Shown: positions 23,650 to 32,123, numbered from the stretch's first letter. The stretch: 40,753 bases of DNA from Clostridium sp. (GCA_018377235.1 JAGZZT010000020.1:1-40753), one strand, 5' to 3'. Made by a program: numbers and translations. The notes: generated by a model from the letters alone, not told the origin.

Positions 23650-25416
23650 TTACTTCTTAAATGTCTCGAATTCACGGATTGCCCTTGGTGTGATCATCTG
23701 ATGGAATGGGCAGATAGACTGTGGATTCTGGTAAGCAGCCTCTGTGAAGGCCTGGATGTACGGACGGATATCTGTCATGTCTACAATCTCGTCTACCATA
23801 CCTGTCTTTGTGCAGTACTTCGGACGGGACTTCTCTGTATACATGTTGATCATATCGTTCATCTTGTCAATGATTGGCTGAAGCGGCTCGCCTGCCTTCT
23901 TAGCTTTTACAAGCTTTCTGGAGTACATAGCGTTTGCAGCTGTCTCACCTGGCATTACGTAGTACTCGCAAGCGCCTGTTCCTAAGGAGAATACGTTTGT
24001 ATTGTTGCCCTGCGGTCCGCCCAGAACATAATGAGCAGCAGCGCTGGCCTTACGGATAGTAACCTCTAAGGACGGAAGCTTGGAGTTCTCAATGGAGTAG
24101 ATTAAGGACTGTCCAAGACCAAGTAACTCAGCCTTCTCTGCCTCATCGCCTACATCGATACCTGTTGTATCCTGTAACCAGATTAACGGGATTCTGTCAC
24201 GTGCGCACAGTGTCACGAACTCGTTCATCTTGATTAAGCCCTGACGATAGAGCTTTCCGCCGATACCTACAGAATTCTGCTTGTACTCCGGATAGTTCAT
24301 CAGAAGACCCTGAACATTGGCAACTACACCTACTAAAAGGCCGTTCACCTTTGCCAGACCTGTAATCATCTCCGGGCCGTATCCCTTCTTGTACTCAGCG
24401 AACTCACTGTTATCGAAGAGACGTGCGATAACCTCGTACATATCATACGGACGCTTCTGATTCATCGGAACGATGCTGTAGAGATCCTCTGCCGGGAACT
24501 GAGGAGCCTTTGGTGTATCAACACGGAAGAACTCCAGATTGTAAGCCGGAAGGTAGCTGATGTACTTCTTGATTCCATCAATTACGCCTAAATCGTTCTC
24601 ATAAACCTCACGGAAGAAGCCTGTCTCATCGTAGTGAATCGGCACAGAACCTGGGGCCGGAATATGCTGCTTGCTGTTCTCGATCTGAGCTGCAATGATA
24701 CCCTCAGCTGTCTCCTCATCGATGAAGCCCTTCGGATTCATACCAGAGAGGATTCCAGCACCTCCGACTGCCATGTTAGCATCCTGATGTGCAATCAGAA
24801 CAGTTGGAGAAATACTGTGGTATCCGCCGCCTGCCGGGTTTGTTCCGTAGATACCTACGATTACCGGAACGCCTAACTGGTTTAACTCGGAGTTTCGGAA
24901 GAATGGAGTACCGCCGCCGCGTCTGTTCGGGTATACCTTATCCTGGTTCGGGAACTCAACGCCGGAGCAGTTTAACAGGTATACTAACGGAAGGTGGAGC
25001 ATTTTAGCTGTATCAGAAGCACGCAGAAGGTTCTCTGCCTGTCCTGGAACCCATGCTCCTGCCATCTTCTTGTTGTCAGATGCAACGATGTAAACCCACT
25101 TGCCGTCTACACGTCCAAGACCGTTTACAATGTTAGTTGTACCGAAACGGTTGTCCTCAGGATTAAAGAGGCTGTTTAACGGACACCATGTTCCTGCATC
25201 GATTAAAGCGTTGATACGCTGCATAGCAGATAACTGTCCGCGCTCGTTTAACTTCTCCTCAGAAGTGATACCAGCTGCCAGAACCTTCTCGATAGACTCG
25301 TGAATGTCCTGCTCAACAGCCTTTAAGCTCTCTTCATTCTCTGGATTCTGGTTTACCAGGCTCTTGCCAATGGTAGGCATATTCTGGAAATATCCAGGCA
25401 TAGAATACATATTCAT
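23650..25416 (-). CDS. gcdA: Glutaconyl-CoA decarboxylase, alpha subunit (carboxyltransferase)
   Basis: Transfers the carboxylate of glutaconyl-CoA to the biotin of GcdC, giving crotonyl-CoA. The 588-residue protein has two crotonase-like carboxyltransferase halves. GGGTPFFRNSELNQLGVPVIVG and the oxyanion-hole glycines NPAGGGYHS and MAVGGAGILSG lie in the first, and IPLIWLQDTTGIDVGDEAE and HYVLGGPQGN in the second. Length and start (MNMYSMPGYFQNMP) agree with the Clostridium symbiosum and Acidaminococcus subunits. AGGAG lies 7 bases before the ATG. It is the last gene of the gcd-gct transcript, separated from gctB by 117 bases that hold a strong hairpin. Confidence 0.96.
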   Translation of the reverse strand: MNMYSMPGYFQNMPTIGKSLVNQNPENEESLKAVEQDIHESIEKVLAAGITSEEKLNERGQLSAMQRINALIDAGTWCPLNSLFNPEDNRFGTTNIVNGLGRVDGKWVYIVASDNKKMAGAWVPGQAENLLRASDTAKMLHLPLVYLLNCSGVEFPNQDKVYPNRRGGGTPFFRNSELNQLGVPVIVGIYGTNPAGGGYHSISPTVLIAHQDANMAVGGAGILSGMNPKGFIDEETAEGIIAAQIENSKQHIPAPGSVPIHYDETGFFREVYENDLGVIDGIKKYISYLPAYNLEFFRVDTPKAPQFPAEDLYSIVPMNQKRPYDMYEVIARLFDNSEFAEYKKGYGPEMITGLAKVNGLLVGVVANVQGLLMNYPEYKQNSVGIGGKLYRQGLIKMNEFVTLCARDRIPLIWLQDTTGIDVGDEAEKAELLGLGQSLIYSIENSKLPSLEVTIRKASAAAHYVLGGPQGNNTNVFSLGTGACEYYVMPGETAANAMYSRKLVKAKKAGEPLQPIIDKMNDMINMYTEKSRPKYCTKTGMVDEIVDMTDIRPYIQAFTEAAYQNPQSICPFHQMITPRAIREFETFKK

Positions 25417-25477
25417 GTTGAATCTCCTATTCTTTTCAAATTATTTCAACTTCAGCTTCTATATTAGATTTGTTTTT

Positions 25478-25509
25478 GAAAGGGGTGTGCCTGGCGACAC
25501 GCCCCTTTC
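25478..25509 (-). other. Hairpin between gctB and gcdA
   Basis: GAAAGGGGTGTG and CACGCCCCTTTC form a 12-bp stem with one G-U type pair. Leftward it is followed by CAAAAACAAATC, not a clean T-run. It may be a partial terminator or an RNase-processing and stability element that sets gcdA output relative to gctAB. Confidence 0.6.
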
Positions 25510-25533
25510 TTCTCTTTTCATGCAGAACCCGGC

Positions 25534-26343
25534 TTATTTTGCCTCTGGCTCCTCCTTCGGAACCTGGATAAATGCCTGGCCTGGGTCGATCTCCTCACGG
25601 ATCATCTTGATTACTTCCGGAGACGGAGGATCTAACTTCACTGCTCTGGATACGTCCAGATCAAAGCCTGTATTCTCGATGATATCTTCCGGTGAAGATG
25701 TCTCATAGTAACCTGCAAGGTACATTCTCTTTGTCTCTTCATCGAACTTTAAGATACCGCGGTCTGTAACAACCGCTAAAGGTCCGCGATTGCCCGGAAG
25801 GCCGAGTTTCTCACGTCCGCCAGGTCCGTCAATCCAGCCTGGGCTTGTAACATAATCAATCTTCTGCATGAATCTTCTCTTCTCATGCTGAATCATGATG
25901 ATTGTGTTGTTGAATGTAGCGATTGCATTAGCACCGCCGGAACCTGTAAAACGTGTCTTCGGTGCATGGTAGTCACCGATACATGTGGAGTTTACGTTTC
26001 CGTATGGATCGATCTGAGCGCCGCCGATGAAAGCTACGATACGATCGTTGTCATGTAACCAGTCGTTTGTCTCAAATCCGATGAAACGGATGTTCGGCCA
26101 CTGGCATCCGCAGTGAGCCATGAAACGAAGATCTCCTACAGAACGCGGAACCTCGATCGGGGAGCAGTCCATCAGACCAGACTCAACGATCAGGTTGCAT
26201 TTAGGAGCAAATAAACGCTTTGCAACGGAAGCACCGATTAACGGAAGACCAGTACCTACGATTGCAATATTGTCATCTGTGATCTGCTGTGCAAGCGTAA
26301 TAGCCTGCATCTCTTTATTTGTATACTTTGTGTAGTCAGCCAT
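25534..26343 (-). CDS. gctB: Glutaconate CoA-transferase, beta subunit
   Basis: Subunit B of the class I CoA-transferase that moves CoA from acetyl-CoA or glutaconyl-CoA to 2-hydroxyglutarate. The 269-residue protein has the catalytic glutamate at Glu54 in VESGLMD, the same position as in the Acidaminococcus fermentans enzyme, where it forms the glutamyl-CoA thioester. The oxyanion GGAQIDPYGNVNST and the GSGGANAIAT glycine loop are also present. It starts 2 bases after the gctA stop. The C-terminal tail QVPKEEPEAK is a little longer than usual. Confidence 0.96.
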   Translation of the reverse strand: MADYTKYTNKEMQAITLAQQITDDNIAIVGTGLPLIGASVAKRLFAPKCNLIVESGLMDCSPIEVPRSVGDLRFMAHCGCQWPNIRFIGFETNDWLHDNDRIVAFIGGAQIDPYGNVNSTCIGDYHAPKTRFTGSGGANAIATFNNTIIMIQHEKRRFMQKIDYVTSPGWIDGPGGREKLGLPGNRGPLAVVTDRGILKFDEETKRMYLAGYYETSSPEDIIENTGFDLDVSRAVKLDPPSPEVIKMIREEIDPGQAFIQVPKEEPEAK

Positions 26344-26345
26344 GA

Positions 26346-27308
26346 TTAATCCTCCTTGCTTACATCTGTCGCATATCCAAAGCCATCAGATACTTTTAAC
26401 TTAAGGAGACGATTTACACCGATCTTCTCAAGGAACTCTTCGTGATCCTTTACATCATAAACGTACTCGTTTAAGAATGCCTTGAAATCTTCCTCTGTCT
26501 TGCTGGCTGCGCCGTATGCTTTCAGGAAAGCGTTGTCATAATCATAGTAGCCGTAGCACTGTGTCGGGTATGCGCCGTAAGGAGCAACGCAGACAGCGTC
26601 AACTGCGAAGCAAGGGATCTTTGTCAGAGTCGGATCGCGGCGGATTACCTCGTTGCTTACTAACTCCTCGCAGGTAACGATAACCTTCTTTGCAGCGCAG
26701 GCGATATCTACATCGTGGAACTCATCGCCCAGCAGGATGCATGTTCCGTCTGGAGATGCCTTCTGAACGTGGATAACTGCTGTATCCAGCTTCGGAACAG
26801 GAAGGCATACAGTCTTCTCTCCTGGGTTGAATGGGTTATCCATGTACACAAATTTGTCGTTTGGCAGCTTGTCGATAGTCTGACGAACTTCTTTTGTAAT
26901 CCCCCACTCATCAACCAGACCAGAACCAATCATGAAACGTACTGGTAAGAACGGAAGTCCTAAGGAAGATGCGTGAAGCATGTACATAATAGCATCCTGA
27001 GAGTAATCCTCATAGATTAACTCGCCAGCCTCGATTTTTTTACGGAAGCGACGGGAAACATTAGTAACACCGGAGTCAGCGGTATAGCAGTTGATATACG
27101 CTTTCACGCGATCCTCTCCAATCAGCATATCCCAGTCGGATCCTGCCGGACCTGCATATGCGATGAAGTCTTTCTTACCCTGGCGAAGGATCTCACGGAT
27201 AGCAGCCATCGGTTTCTTGTTTGTTGTAAAGCCACCGAAGGAGATAGCGTCGCCATCTTCAACATACTTTGCAACTGCCTCTTGTAATGTCATTACTTTA
27301 TTAGCCAC
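26346..27308 (-). CDS. gctA: Glutaconate CoA-transferase, alpha subunit
   Basis: Subunit A of glutaconate CoA-transferase, 320 residues, the same length as the characterised Acidaminococcus subunit. Typical segments are KVMTLQEAVAKYVEDGDAIS, GGFTTNKKP, GSDWDMLIG, the strongly conserved RVKAYINCYTADSGVTNVS and IRRDPT. The start is GTG at 27308, with AGGAGG 7 bases upstream; no ATG fits. It forms a tight pair with gctB and follows gcdB by 119 bases. Confidence 0.96.
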   Translation of the reverse strand: MANKVMTLQEAVAKYVEDGDAISFGGFTTNKKPMAAIREILRQGKKDFIAYAGPAGSDWDMLIGEDRVKAYINCYTADSGVTNVSRRFRKKIEAGELIYEDYSQDAIMYMLHASSLGLPFLPVRFMIGSGLVDEWGITKEVRQTIDKLPNDKFVYMDNPFNPGEKTVCLPVPKLDTAVIHVQKASPDGTCILLGDEFHDVDIACAAKKVIVTCEELVSNEVIRRDPTLTKIPCFAVDAVCVAPYGAYPTQCYGYYDYDNAFLKAYGAASKTEEDFKAFLNEYVYDVKDHEEFLEKIGVNRLLKLKVSDGFGYATDVSKED

Positions 27309-27374
27309 AATAAAGCCTCCTTTATAATTTTTTGGTAAACACCATTGTTACCTTTTATATAGATAACCGCCCAG

Positions 27375-27400
27375 GCCGACGCGCAAAATTTGCGCCGTCC
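27375..27400. other. Hairpin between gcdB and gctA
   Basis: GCGCAAA and TTTGCGC (27381-27395) form a near-perfect palindrome, with flanking CAGG/CCTG. No T-run follows leftward, so it is a likely processing or stabilising structure inside the long transcript. Confidence 0.45.
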
Positions 27401-27427
27401 TGAACGTCATCTTTCGTATGGAACTTC

Positions 27428-28567
27428 CTAGCCAAAAATCAGCATGAAGAAACCAGCTGCAACTGCAGAGCCGATAACACCGGCTACGTTTGGTCCCATA
27501 GCATGCATTAACAGGAAGTTTGTTGGGTTCTCTTTGGAACCTACCGTCTGGGATACACGAGCTGCCATCGGAACGGCAGACACACCAGCAGAACCAATCA
27601 GAGGATTGATCTTTCCACCTGTTACAATATAGAGCAGTTTTCCTAAAAGCACACCGCCTACTGTAGCGAAGCAGAATGCAATCAGACCCATGACTACAAT
27701 AGCGATTGTCTGCGGACGAAGGAAAATCTCACCGTTTGCAGTTGCTCCTACTGTTGTACCGAGCATGATAGTTACGATATTGCACAGTGCATTCTGAGCT
27801 GTGTCAGAAAGACGCTCTACTACTCCAGACTCACGGAACAGGTTTCCAAGCATCAGCATACCAAGAAGCGGTGCAACGGATGGAAGCAGCAGGGAGCAGA
27901 ACAGTACAACGAATACTGGGAATACAATCTTTTCTACCTTGCTTACCTTGCGCAGCTGCTTCATAGCAGTAGCACGCTCTTTCTTTGTTGTTAAGAGCTT
28001 CATAATCGGCGGCTGAATCATAGGAATCAGAGCCATATAGGAATAAGCAGCAACAGCAATCGGGGCTACCAGATCCGGTGCCAGGTTATTAGCTACATAA
28101 ATAGCAGTCGGGCCGTCTGCTCCACCGATAATACCAATGGCTGCTGCCTCGCCTACTGTGAAAAGGCCTGTTGCGTTAGCAAGCATAAACGCAATGTAAA
28201 TACCCAGCTGAGCAGCAGCACCAAGCAGAAGGCTGACCGGGTTTGCAATCAGCGGACCAAAGTCAGTCATTGCACCTACTGCCATGAAAATCAGGCATGG
28301 GAAGAGACTGGACTTAACTCCCATGTAAATGATACGCAGAACACCCTGTGTATACCAAGGCTCTGCCTCCTTCATCAGGTCTGCCAGAGGCAGATTTGCA
28401 AGGAACATACCAAATGCGATAGGCAGAAGAAGAAGCGGCTCATACTGCTTCTTAATTGCCATATATAACAGGATAAAGGAAATCAGGAACATTACGCAGT
28501 TACGCCATGTCAGTGCAGCGAAACCGGACTGTGCCAGTAATTCCCCTAAAATTGAGAAAAAGTTCAT
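27428..28567 (-). CDS. gcdB: Glutaconyl-CoA decarboxylase, beta subunit (Na+ pump)
   Basis: Membrane subunit that decarboxylates carboxybiotin and moves Na+ outward. It is in the OadB/MmdB/GcdB family. The 379-residue protein is almost entirely hydrophobic helices. Family landmarks are DFGPLIANP near residue 102 and the Na+/carboxybiotin-site motif GGADGPTAIY with Asp151. The ATG at 28567 has GGAGG 6 bases upstream. A GTG one codon earlier is too close to it. It starts 10 bases after the gcdC1 stop. Confidence 0.95.
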   Translation of the reverse strand: MNFFSILGELLAQSGFAALTWRNCVMFLISFILLYMAIKKQYEPLLLLPIAFGMFLANLPLADLMKEAEPWYTQGVLRIIYMGVKSSLFPCLIFMAVGAMTDFGPLIANPVSLLLGAAAQLGIYIAFMLANATGLFTVGEAAAIGIIGGADGPTAIYVANNLAPDLVAPIAVAAYSYMALIPMIQPPIMKLLTTKKERATAMKQLRKVSKVEKIVFPVFVVLFCSLLLPSVAPLLGMLMLGNLFRESGVVERLSDTAQNALCNIVTIMLGTTVGATANGEIFLRPQTIAIVVMGLIAFCFATVGGVLLGKLLYIVTGGKINPLIGSAGVSAVPMAARVSQTVGSKENPTNFLLMHAMGPNVAGVIGSAVAAGFFMLIFG

Positions 28568-28577
28568 CACGTACCTC

Positions 28578-29021
28578 CTAGTTCAGGATGACCATTGCAG
28601 CTCCAGTATCTACAGCATCACCTGTACTTACAAGGATCTGGCTGACAGTTCCGTCTGCCGGTGCAACGATCTCTGTTTCCATCTTCATAGCTTCCATGAT
28701 CACTAACGGCTCGCCGAATTTCACAGCCTGTCCTACTGCCGCTTTTACGGAAAGAACCTTTCCTGGCATCGGAGCCTCTACTGTAGTTCCGCCTGCTGCT
28801 GGAGCTGGAGCCGGAGCTGCTGCCGGAGCCGGTGCTGCTGCTGGCGCAGGAGCTGCTGCCGGTGCCGGTGCTGGCGCTGGTGCTGCTGCTCTAGGAGCAG
28901 ATGCTGCAAGTACCGGAGCTTTCGGAGCTGCTACGCCGTTACGATCCAGGGATTTGTACGCGTCAACTTTCTCTACCTCAACTTCGTATCTTTTTCCATT
29001 GATTGTAGCTACATATTTCAT
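28578..29021 (-). CDS. gcdC1: Glutaconyl-CoA decarboxylase biotin carrier, first copy
   Basis: Biotin carrier protein (147 residues) that shuttles the carboxyl group between GcdA and GcdB. Domains in order: a short N-terminal segment (MKYVATINGKRYEVEVEKVD), a long Ala/Pro linker (about residues 38-78, built of AAPAP units), and a biotinyl domain with the modified Lys113 in EAMKMET. The C-terminus VDTGAAMVILN is typical. It lies 38 bases after a second carrier gene of the same design. Clostridium symbiosum is known for two GcdC variants, which fits. The linker DNA is GC-rich and repetitive. Which copy is called C1 or C2 is my choice of order. Confidence 0.94.
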   Translation of the reverse strand: MKYVATINGKRYEVEVEKVDAYKSLDRNGVAAPKAPVLAASAPRAAAPAPAPAPAAAPAPAAAPAPAAAPAPAPAAGGTTVEAPMPGKVLSVKAAVGQAVKFGEPLVIMEAMKMETEIVAPADGTVSQILVSTGDAVDTGAAMVILN

Positions 29022-29059
29022 AATTACTTTTTCATCCTTTCACTTGAGAATTGCGTTCA

Positions 29060-29452
29060 CTAATTCAGCGCTACAAGAGCTGTTCCTGTCTCAACCATAT
29101 CACCATTCTTAACAAGGATAGAAGCGACTGTTCCGTCTGCCGGAGCTACAATCTCTGTCTCCATCTTCATAGCTTCCATGGTCAGAAGAACCTGTCCGTA
29201 GGATACTGCCTGTCCTGCTGCCACTTTAATGTCAAGAATCTTTCCTGGCATTGGAGCCTCTACATTTGTGCTTCCTGCTGCAGGTGCTGCTGCCGGTGCC
29301 GGTGCTGCTGCTGGCGCAGGAGCTGCCGCCGGGGCTGGTGCTGCTGCCGGGGCTGGTGCTGCCTCGCCGTAACGCGGAATCGGGCTGTAATCATCTACTC
29401 TTTCAAGCTCTACTTCATACTGTTTTCCGTTAAGTGTGGCTGTGTATTTCAT
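29060..29452 (-). CDS. gcdC2: Glutaconyl-CoA decarboxylase biotin carrier, second copy
   Basis: Second biotin carrier of 130 residues, same layout as its neighbour: MKYTATLNGKQYEVELERVD, an Ala/Pro linker (about residues 32-60, shorter than in the other copy), and a biotinyl domain with Lys96 in EAMKMET. The N-terminal and biotinyl parts are clearly homologous to the first copy at both protein and DNA level, so the pair arose by tandem duplication. The different linker lengths may let the carriers reach different distances between GcdA and GcdB. It starts 35 bases after gcdD. Confidence 0.94.
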   Translation of the reverse strand: MKYTATLNGKQYEVELERVDDYSPIPRYGEAAPAPAAAPAPAAAPAPAAAPAPAAAPAAGSTNVEAPMPGKILDIKVAAGQAVSYGQVLLTMEAMKMETEIVAPADGTVASILVKNGDMVETGTALVALN

Positions 29453-29487
29453 TTACTAAACCTTCCTTTCATTCCCAATAGCGGACA

Positions 29488-29778
29488 TTATCTGATTTCT
29501 TTTACGTCCACAATTTTAAACTCTTCCGGCGATAAATTCAGGTCTACTCCAATGGTAGCCATAAGTACCGCGAGTGTCTCCTTGTCTGCCTCATCTGAAA
29601 CTGCCGGCTGAACCGGAGCAGCGGCTGGCTTCACCTCATCCTTGATAATTACGCGCAGAATCTTGGAAATGATGACAATGGCCAGGGCAAGTACAATCAG
29701 AGTGATAAAAACAACTGAAATTCCCAGAACAGATATAACAACTGACTCTGGAATGCTCATGGTTGACTGAGTCCACAT
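29488..29778 (-). CDS. gcdD: Glutaconyl-CoA decarboxylase, delta subunit
   Basis: Small membrane-anchor subunit (96 residues), related to OadG, that helps assemble the decarboxylase. It has a short N-terminus, one membrane helix (VVISVLGISVVFITLIVLALAIVI), a Lys/Pro/Ala linker and a hydrophilic tail ending EFKIVDVKEIR. I placed the start at the ATG at 29778, downstream of AGGAGGT. A GTG four codons earlier lies too close to that site, and an ATG (MSIPES) six codons later is a further option. It is the first gene of the operon, after a leader of about 190 bases. Confidence 0.88.
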   Translation of the reverse strand: MWTQSTMSIPESVVISVLGISVVFITLIVLALAIVIISKILRVIIKDEVKPAAAPVQPAVSDEADKETLAVLMATIGVDLNLSPEEFKIVDVKEIR

Positions 29779-29968
29779 ATTCCTTAGCACCTCCTTTTTT
29801 AATTTTGAATTAGCTCCGCATTTCTTTGTGAAAAATTGTAGAAATAAAATTTATTCACCTTGCATTCCGCATTATGGAATGCGTTCCATTTTGGAAGCAT
29901 AAAAAATCGGGGAACTATTACCCCTACTAACTCATATGCAAACAAAGCTCTTACAACAAGCTCTGTTT
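29779..29968 (-). promoter_or_regulatory. gcdD: Long structured leader of the gcd-gct operon
   Basis: The untranslated leader of about 190 bases can form several hairpins. AAACAGAGCTT pairs with a matching AAGAGCTTTGTTT. GGGG-N8-CCCC (29909-29924) is followed leftward by GA and six Ts, like a weak terminator. Then TTCC/GGAA arms alternate four times between 29862 and 29896, so arms 1-2 and 3-4, or arm 2 with 3, can pair. This is the topology of an attenuator, but the ligand or factor is unknown. It does not match T-box, glycine or other riboswitch patterns I know. Confidence 0.5.
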
Positions 29969-29974
29969 AATTAA

Positions 29975-30003
29975 ATTATAACAGCGGCCTTCTGAAATGT
30001 CAA
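29975..30003 (-). promoter_or_regulatory. gcdD: Consensus promoter of the gcd-gct operon
   Basis: Leftward -35 TTGACA (29998-30003), 17-base spacer, -10 TATAAT (29975-29980): a perfect sigma-A consensus with ideal spacing. It should be among the strongest promoters in the window and suits a main energy pathway. Confidence 0.92.
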
Positions 30004-30118
30004 CGGATGGTTTCATAAAAATTGCACAAAAACCCATATTTCTCTCTTCTTTTTCCTTGACAAAGAAAACACACCCTTCTTTTGTTTTGCCAGATTAAAC
30101 TGGTAAACTATATAAAAA

Positions 30119-30157
30119 GCCGGAAACGAAGGCATTTTCTGCTCCTTTATCTCCGGC
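30119..30157 (-). terminator. glnS: Terminator of glnS
   Basis: GCCGGA/TCCGGC stem with additional internal pairing, followed leftward by TTTTTATA. It lies 28 bases after the glnS stop and upstream of the gcd promoter, so it isolates the two units. A T-run on the plus side could also stop rightward transcripts. Confidence 0.8.
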
Positions 30158-30184
30158 CTTTTATATTATTTTTCTGCTATTCTT

Positions 30185-31882
30185 CTATTTTGTAATCTTG
30201 AATGAGCTCTTCAGTGATACAATACGGTTAAATACCGGGTGCTCCGGCTCACTGTCTCTGCAGTCTACGCAGAAATAACCGTTTCTCACAAACTGGAAAC
30301 TGTCGTAAGCCCTGGCATCCTTTAAGGATGGCTCCACATAGCATTCCTTTAAGACAGTCAGGGAGTTGGGATTCAGATTCAGGGTTCCGTCTGCATTCAG
30401 CTTGCCCTTCTCCTCATCTACCAGGTTTTCGTAAAGGCGGCACTCTGCCTGAACTGCCGTTTCTCTGGCTACCCAGTGAATGGTTCCCTTTACTTTTCTG
30501 CCGTCAGGTGCGTTTCCTCCCTTTGTCTCAGGATCGTAGGTACAGTGAACTGTTGTCACATTACCGTTCTCATCCTTCTCACAGCCAGTGCAGGTAACAA
30601 AATAAGCGTTCATCAGGCGAACCTCATTGCCTGGGAAGAGGCGGAAATATTTTTTCGGAGGCTCCTCCATAAAGTCTTCCCGCTCAATGTAAAGCTCTTT
30701 TCCAAATGGAATCACTCTGTCGCCCAGCTCTGGATTTTCCAGGTTGCATGGAGCAGTCAGCTCCTCCATCTGGCCCTCAGGATAATTGTCAATTACCAGC
30801 TTCACCGGATCTAAGACAGCCATCACTCTGGCCTTCTTTAACTTCAGATCCTCTCTCACGCAATACTCTAACATGGCGTAGTCGATGGAACTGTCTGCTT
30901 TGGAGACACCTGCCAGTTCTACAAATTTCCGGATAGATTCCGGTGTAAATCCTCTTCTTCTGAGAGCTGCAATAGAGACAAGACGCGGGTCATCCCATCC
31001 GTCTACAATCTTATCTTCCACCAGTTTCTTAATGTATCTCTTTCCTGTAATGACATTGGTCAGGTACATCTTGGCAAACTCAATCTGACGTGGCGGATTC
31101 TCGAACTCGCACTCTCTCACCACCCAGTCATACAGCGGACGGTGATCCTCAAACTCCAGCGTACAGATAGAATGTGTAATGTGCTCAATCGCATCCTCAA
31201 TCGGATGTGCAAAATCGTACATAGGATAAATGCACCACTTATCTCCTGTGTTGTGATGAGTCATATGAGCCACCCGGTAGATAACTGGATCTCTCATATT
31301 GATATTTGGAGACGCCATATCAATCTTAGCGCGAAGTACCTTTTCCCCATCCTTATACACGCCGTTCTTCATGTTCTCAAACAGCTCAAGGTTCTCCTCT
31401 ATACTTCTGTTTCTGTAGGGACTCTCTTTTCCAGGGGTATTAAAATCACCACGGTATTCACGGATCTGCTCTGCGCTTAAATCACAGACAAAAGCCTTGC
31501 CCTTTTTAATAAGAAGAACTGCGCACTCATACATCTTCTCAAAGTAGTCAGAAGCAAAAAAGAGTCTGTCCTCAAAGTCTGCTCCCAGCCACTTTACATC
31601 CTCAATAATGGACTGGACAAATTCTGTTTTCTCCTTCGTGGGGTTTGTGTCATCGAAGCGCAGGTTGAATTTGCCATGGTATTCCTCTGCCAGTCCGGAA
31701 TTCAGGATAATGGACTTGGCGTGTCCAATGTGAAGGTATCCGTTCGGTTCCGGTGGAAATCTGGTCTGGACATGGTTGTAAACACCTTCAGCCAAATCTT
31801 TCTCAATCTCTCTCTCGATAAAATTTTTAGAAACGGCCTCTTTCTCCTCCGTTTCTGTCACTGTCTTTGTGTTTTCTTCCAT
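30185..31882 (-). CDS. glnS: Glutaminyl-tRNA synthetase
   Basis: Class I synthetase that charges tRNA-Gln directly with glutamine. The 565-residue product has RFPPEPNGYLHIGHAKS with HIGH at 51-54, followed by FNLRFDDTNPTKE, and the GWDDPRLVSIAALRRRGFTPESI segment. A C-terminal anticodon-binding beta-barrel domain starts at about residue 360. I chose the ATG at 31882, with GGAGG 7 bases upstream; an ATG 30 bases earlier lacks one. The second signature loop, where E. coli has VMSKRK, reads VITGKRYIKK here, so the KMSKS motif is degenerate. Presence of GlnRS means direct charging is possible; whether GatCAB is also present is not seen. Confidence 0.95.
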   Translation of the reverse strand: MEENTKTVTETEEKEAVSKNFIEREIEKDLAEGVYNHVQTRFPPEPNGYLHIGHAKSIILNSGLAEEYHGKFNLRFDDTNPTKEKTEFVQSIIEDVKWLGADFEDRLFFASDYFEKMYECAVLLIKKGKAFVCDLSAEQIREYRGDFNTPGKESPYRNRSIEENLELFENMKNGVYKDGEKVLRAKIDMASPNINMRDPVIYRVAHMTHHNTGDKWCIYPMYDFAHPIEDAIEHITHSICTLEFEDHRPLYDWVVRECEFENPPRQIEFAKMYLTNVITGKRYIKKLVEDKIVDGWDDPRLVSIAALRRRGFTPESIRKFVELAGVSKADSSIDYAMLEYCVREDLKLKKARVMAVLDPVKLVIDNYPEGQMEELTAPCNLENPELGDRVIPFGKELYIEREDFMEEPPKKYFRLFPGNEVRLMNAYFVTCTGCEKDENGNVTTVHCTYDPETKGGNAPDGRKVKGTIHWVARETAVQAECRLYENLVDEEKGKLNADGTLNLNPNSLTVLKECYVEPSLKDARAYDSFQFVRNGYFCVDCRDSEPEHPVFNRIVSLKSSFKITK

Positions 31883-32123
31883 CTCATTTCCTCCGTTATT
31901 CTTCTTGTTCATATATAATGATATTTTATCATACCATATTTTTTACGGAAGGAAAAGGGATTTTCAAAGTATAAATCTTTATTTTACGGAAATGCTAGTG
32001 TCAGTGTACAATGGACAGCACAGCCAGAAACGCTCTGTTCACCCAGCTTTTATCCTTCATCATCGCAAAACCAAAAGCTTCTCTTATTTGGGAATGGATT
32101 TCCCTCTTTTCAATTCAGAATAA

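Noticed and set aside
28588..29112. Plus-strand 174-codon Ala/Gly-rich frame
   Set aside because: It is the antisense of the GC-rich Ala/Pro linker codons of gcdC1, which keep the opposite frames free of stops.
31883..32000. T-box leader ahead of glnS
   Set aside because: The space upstream of glnS is short and shows neither the AGGGTGG T-box sequence nor a terminator hairpin.
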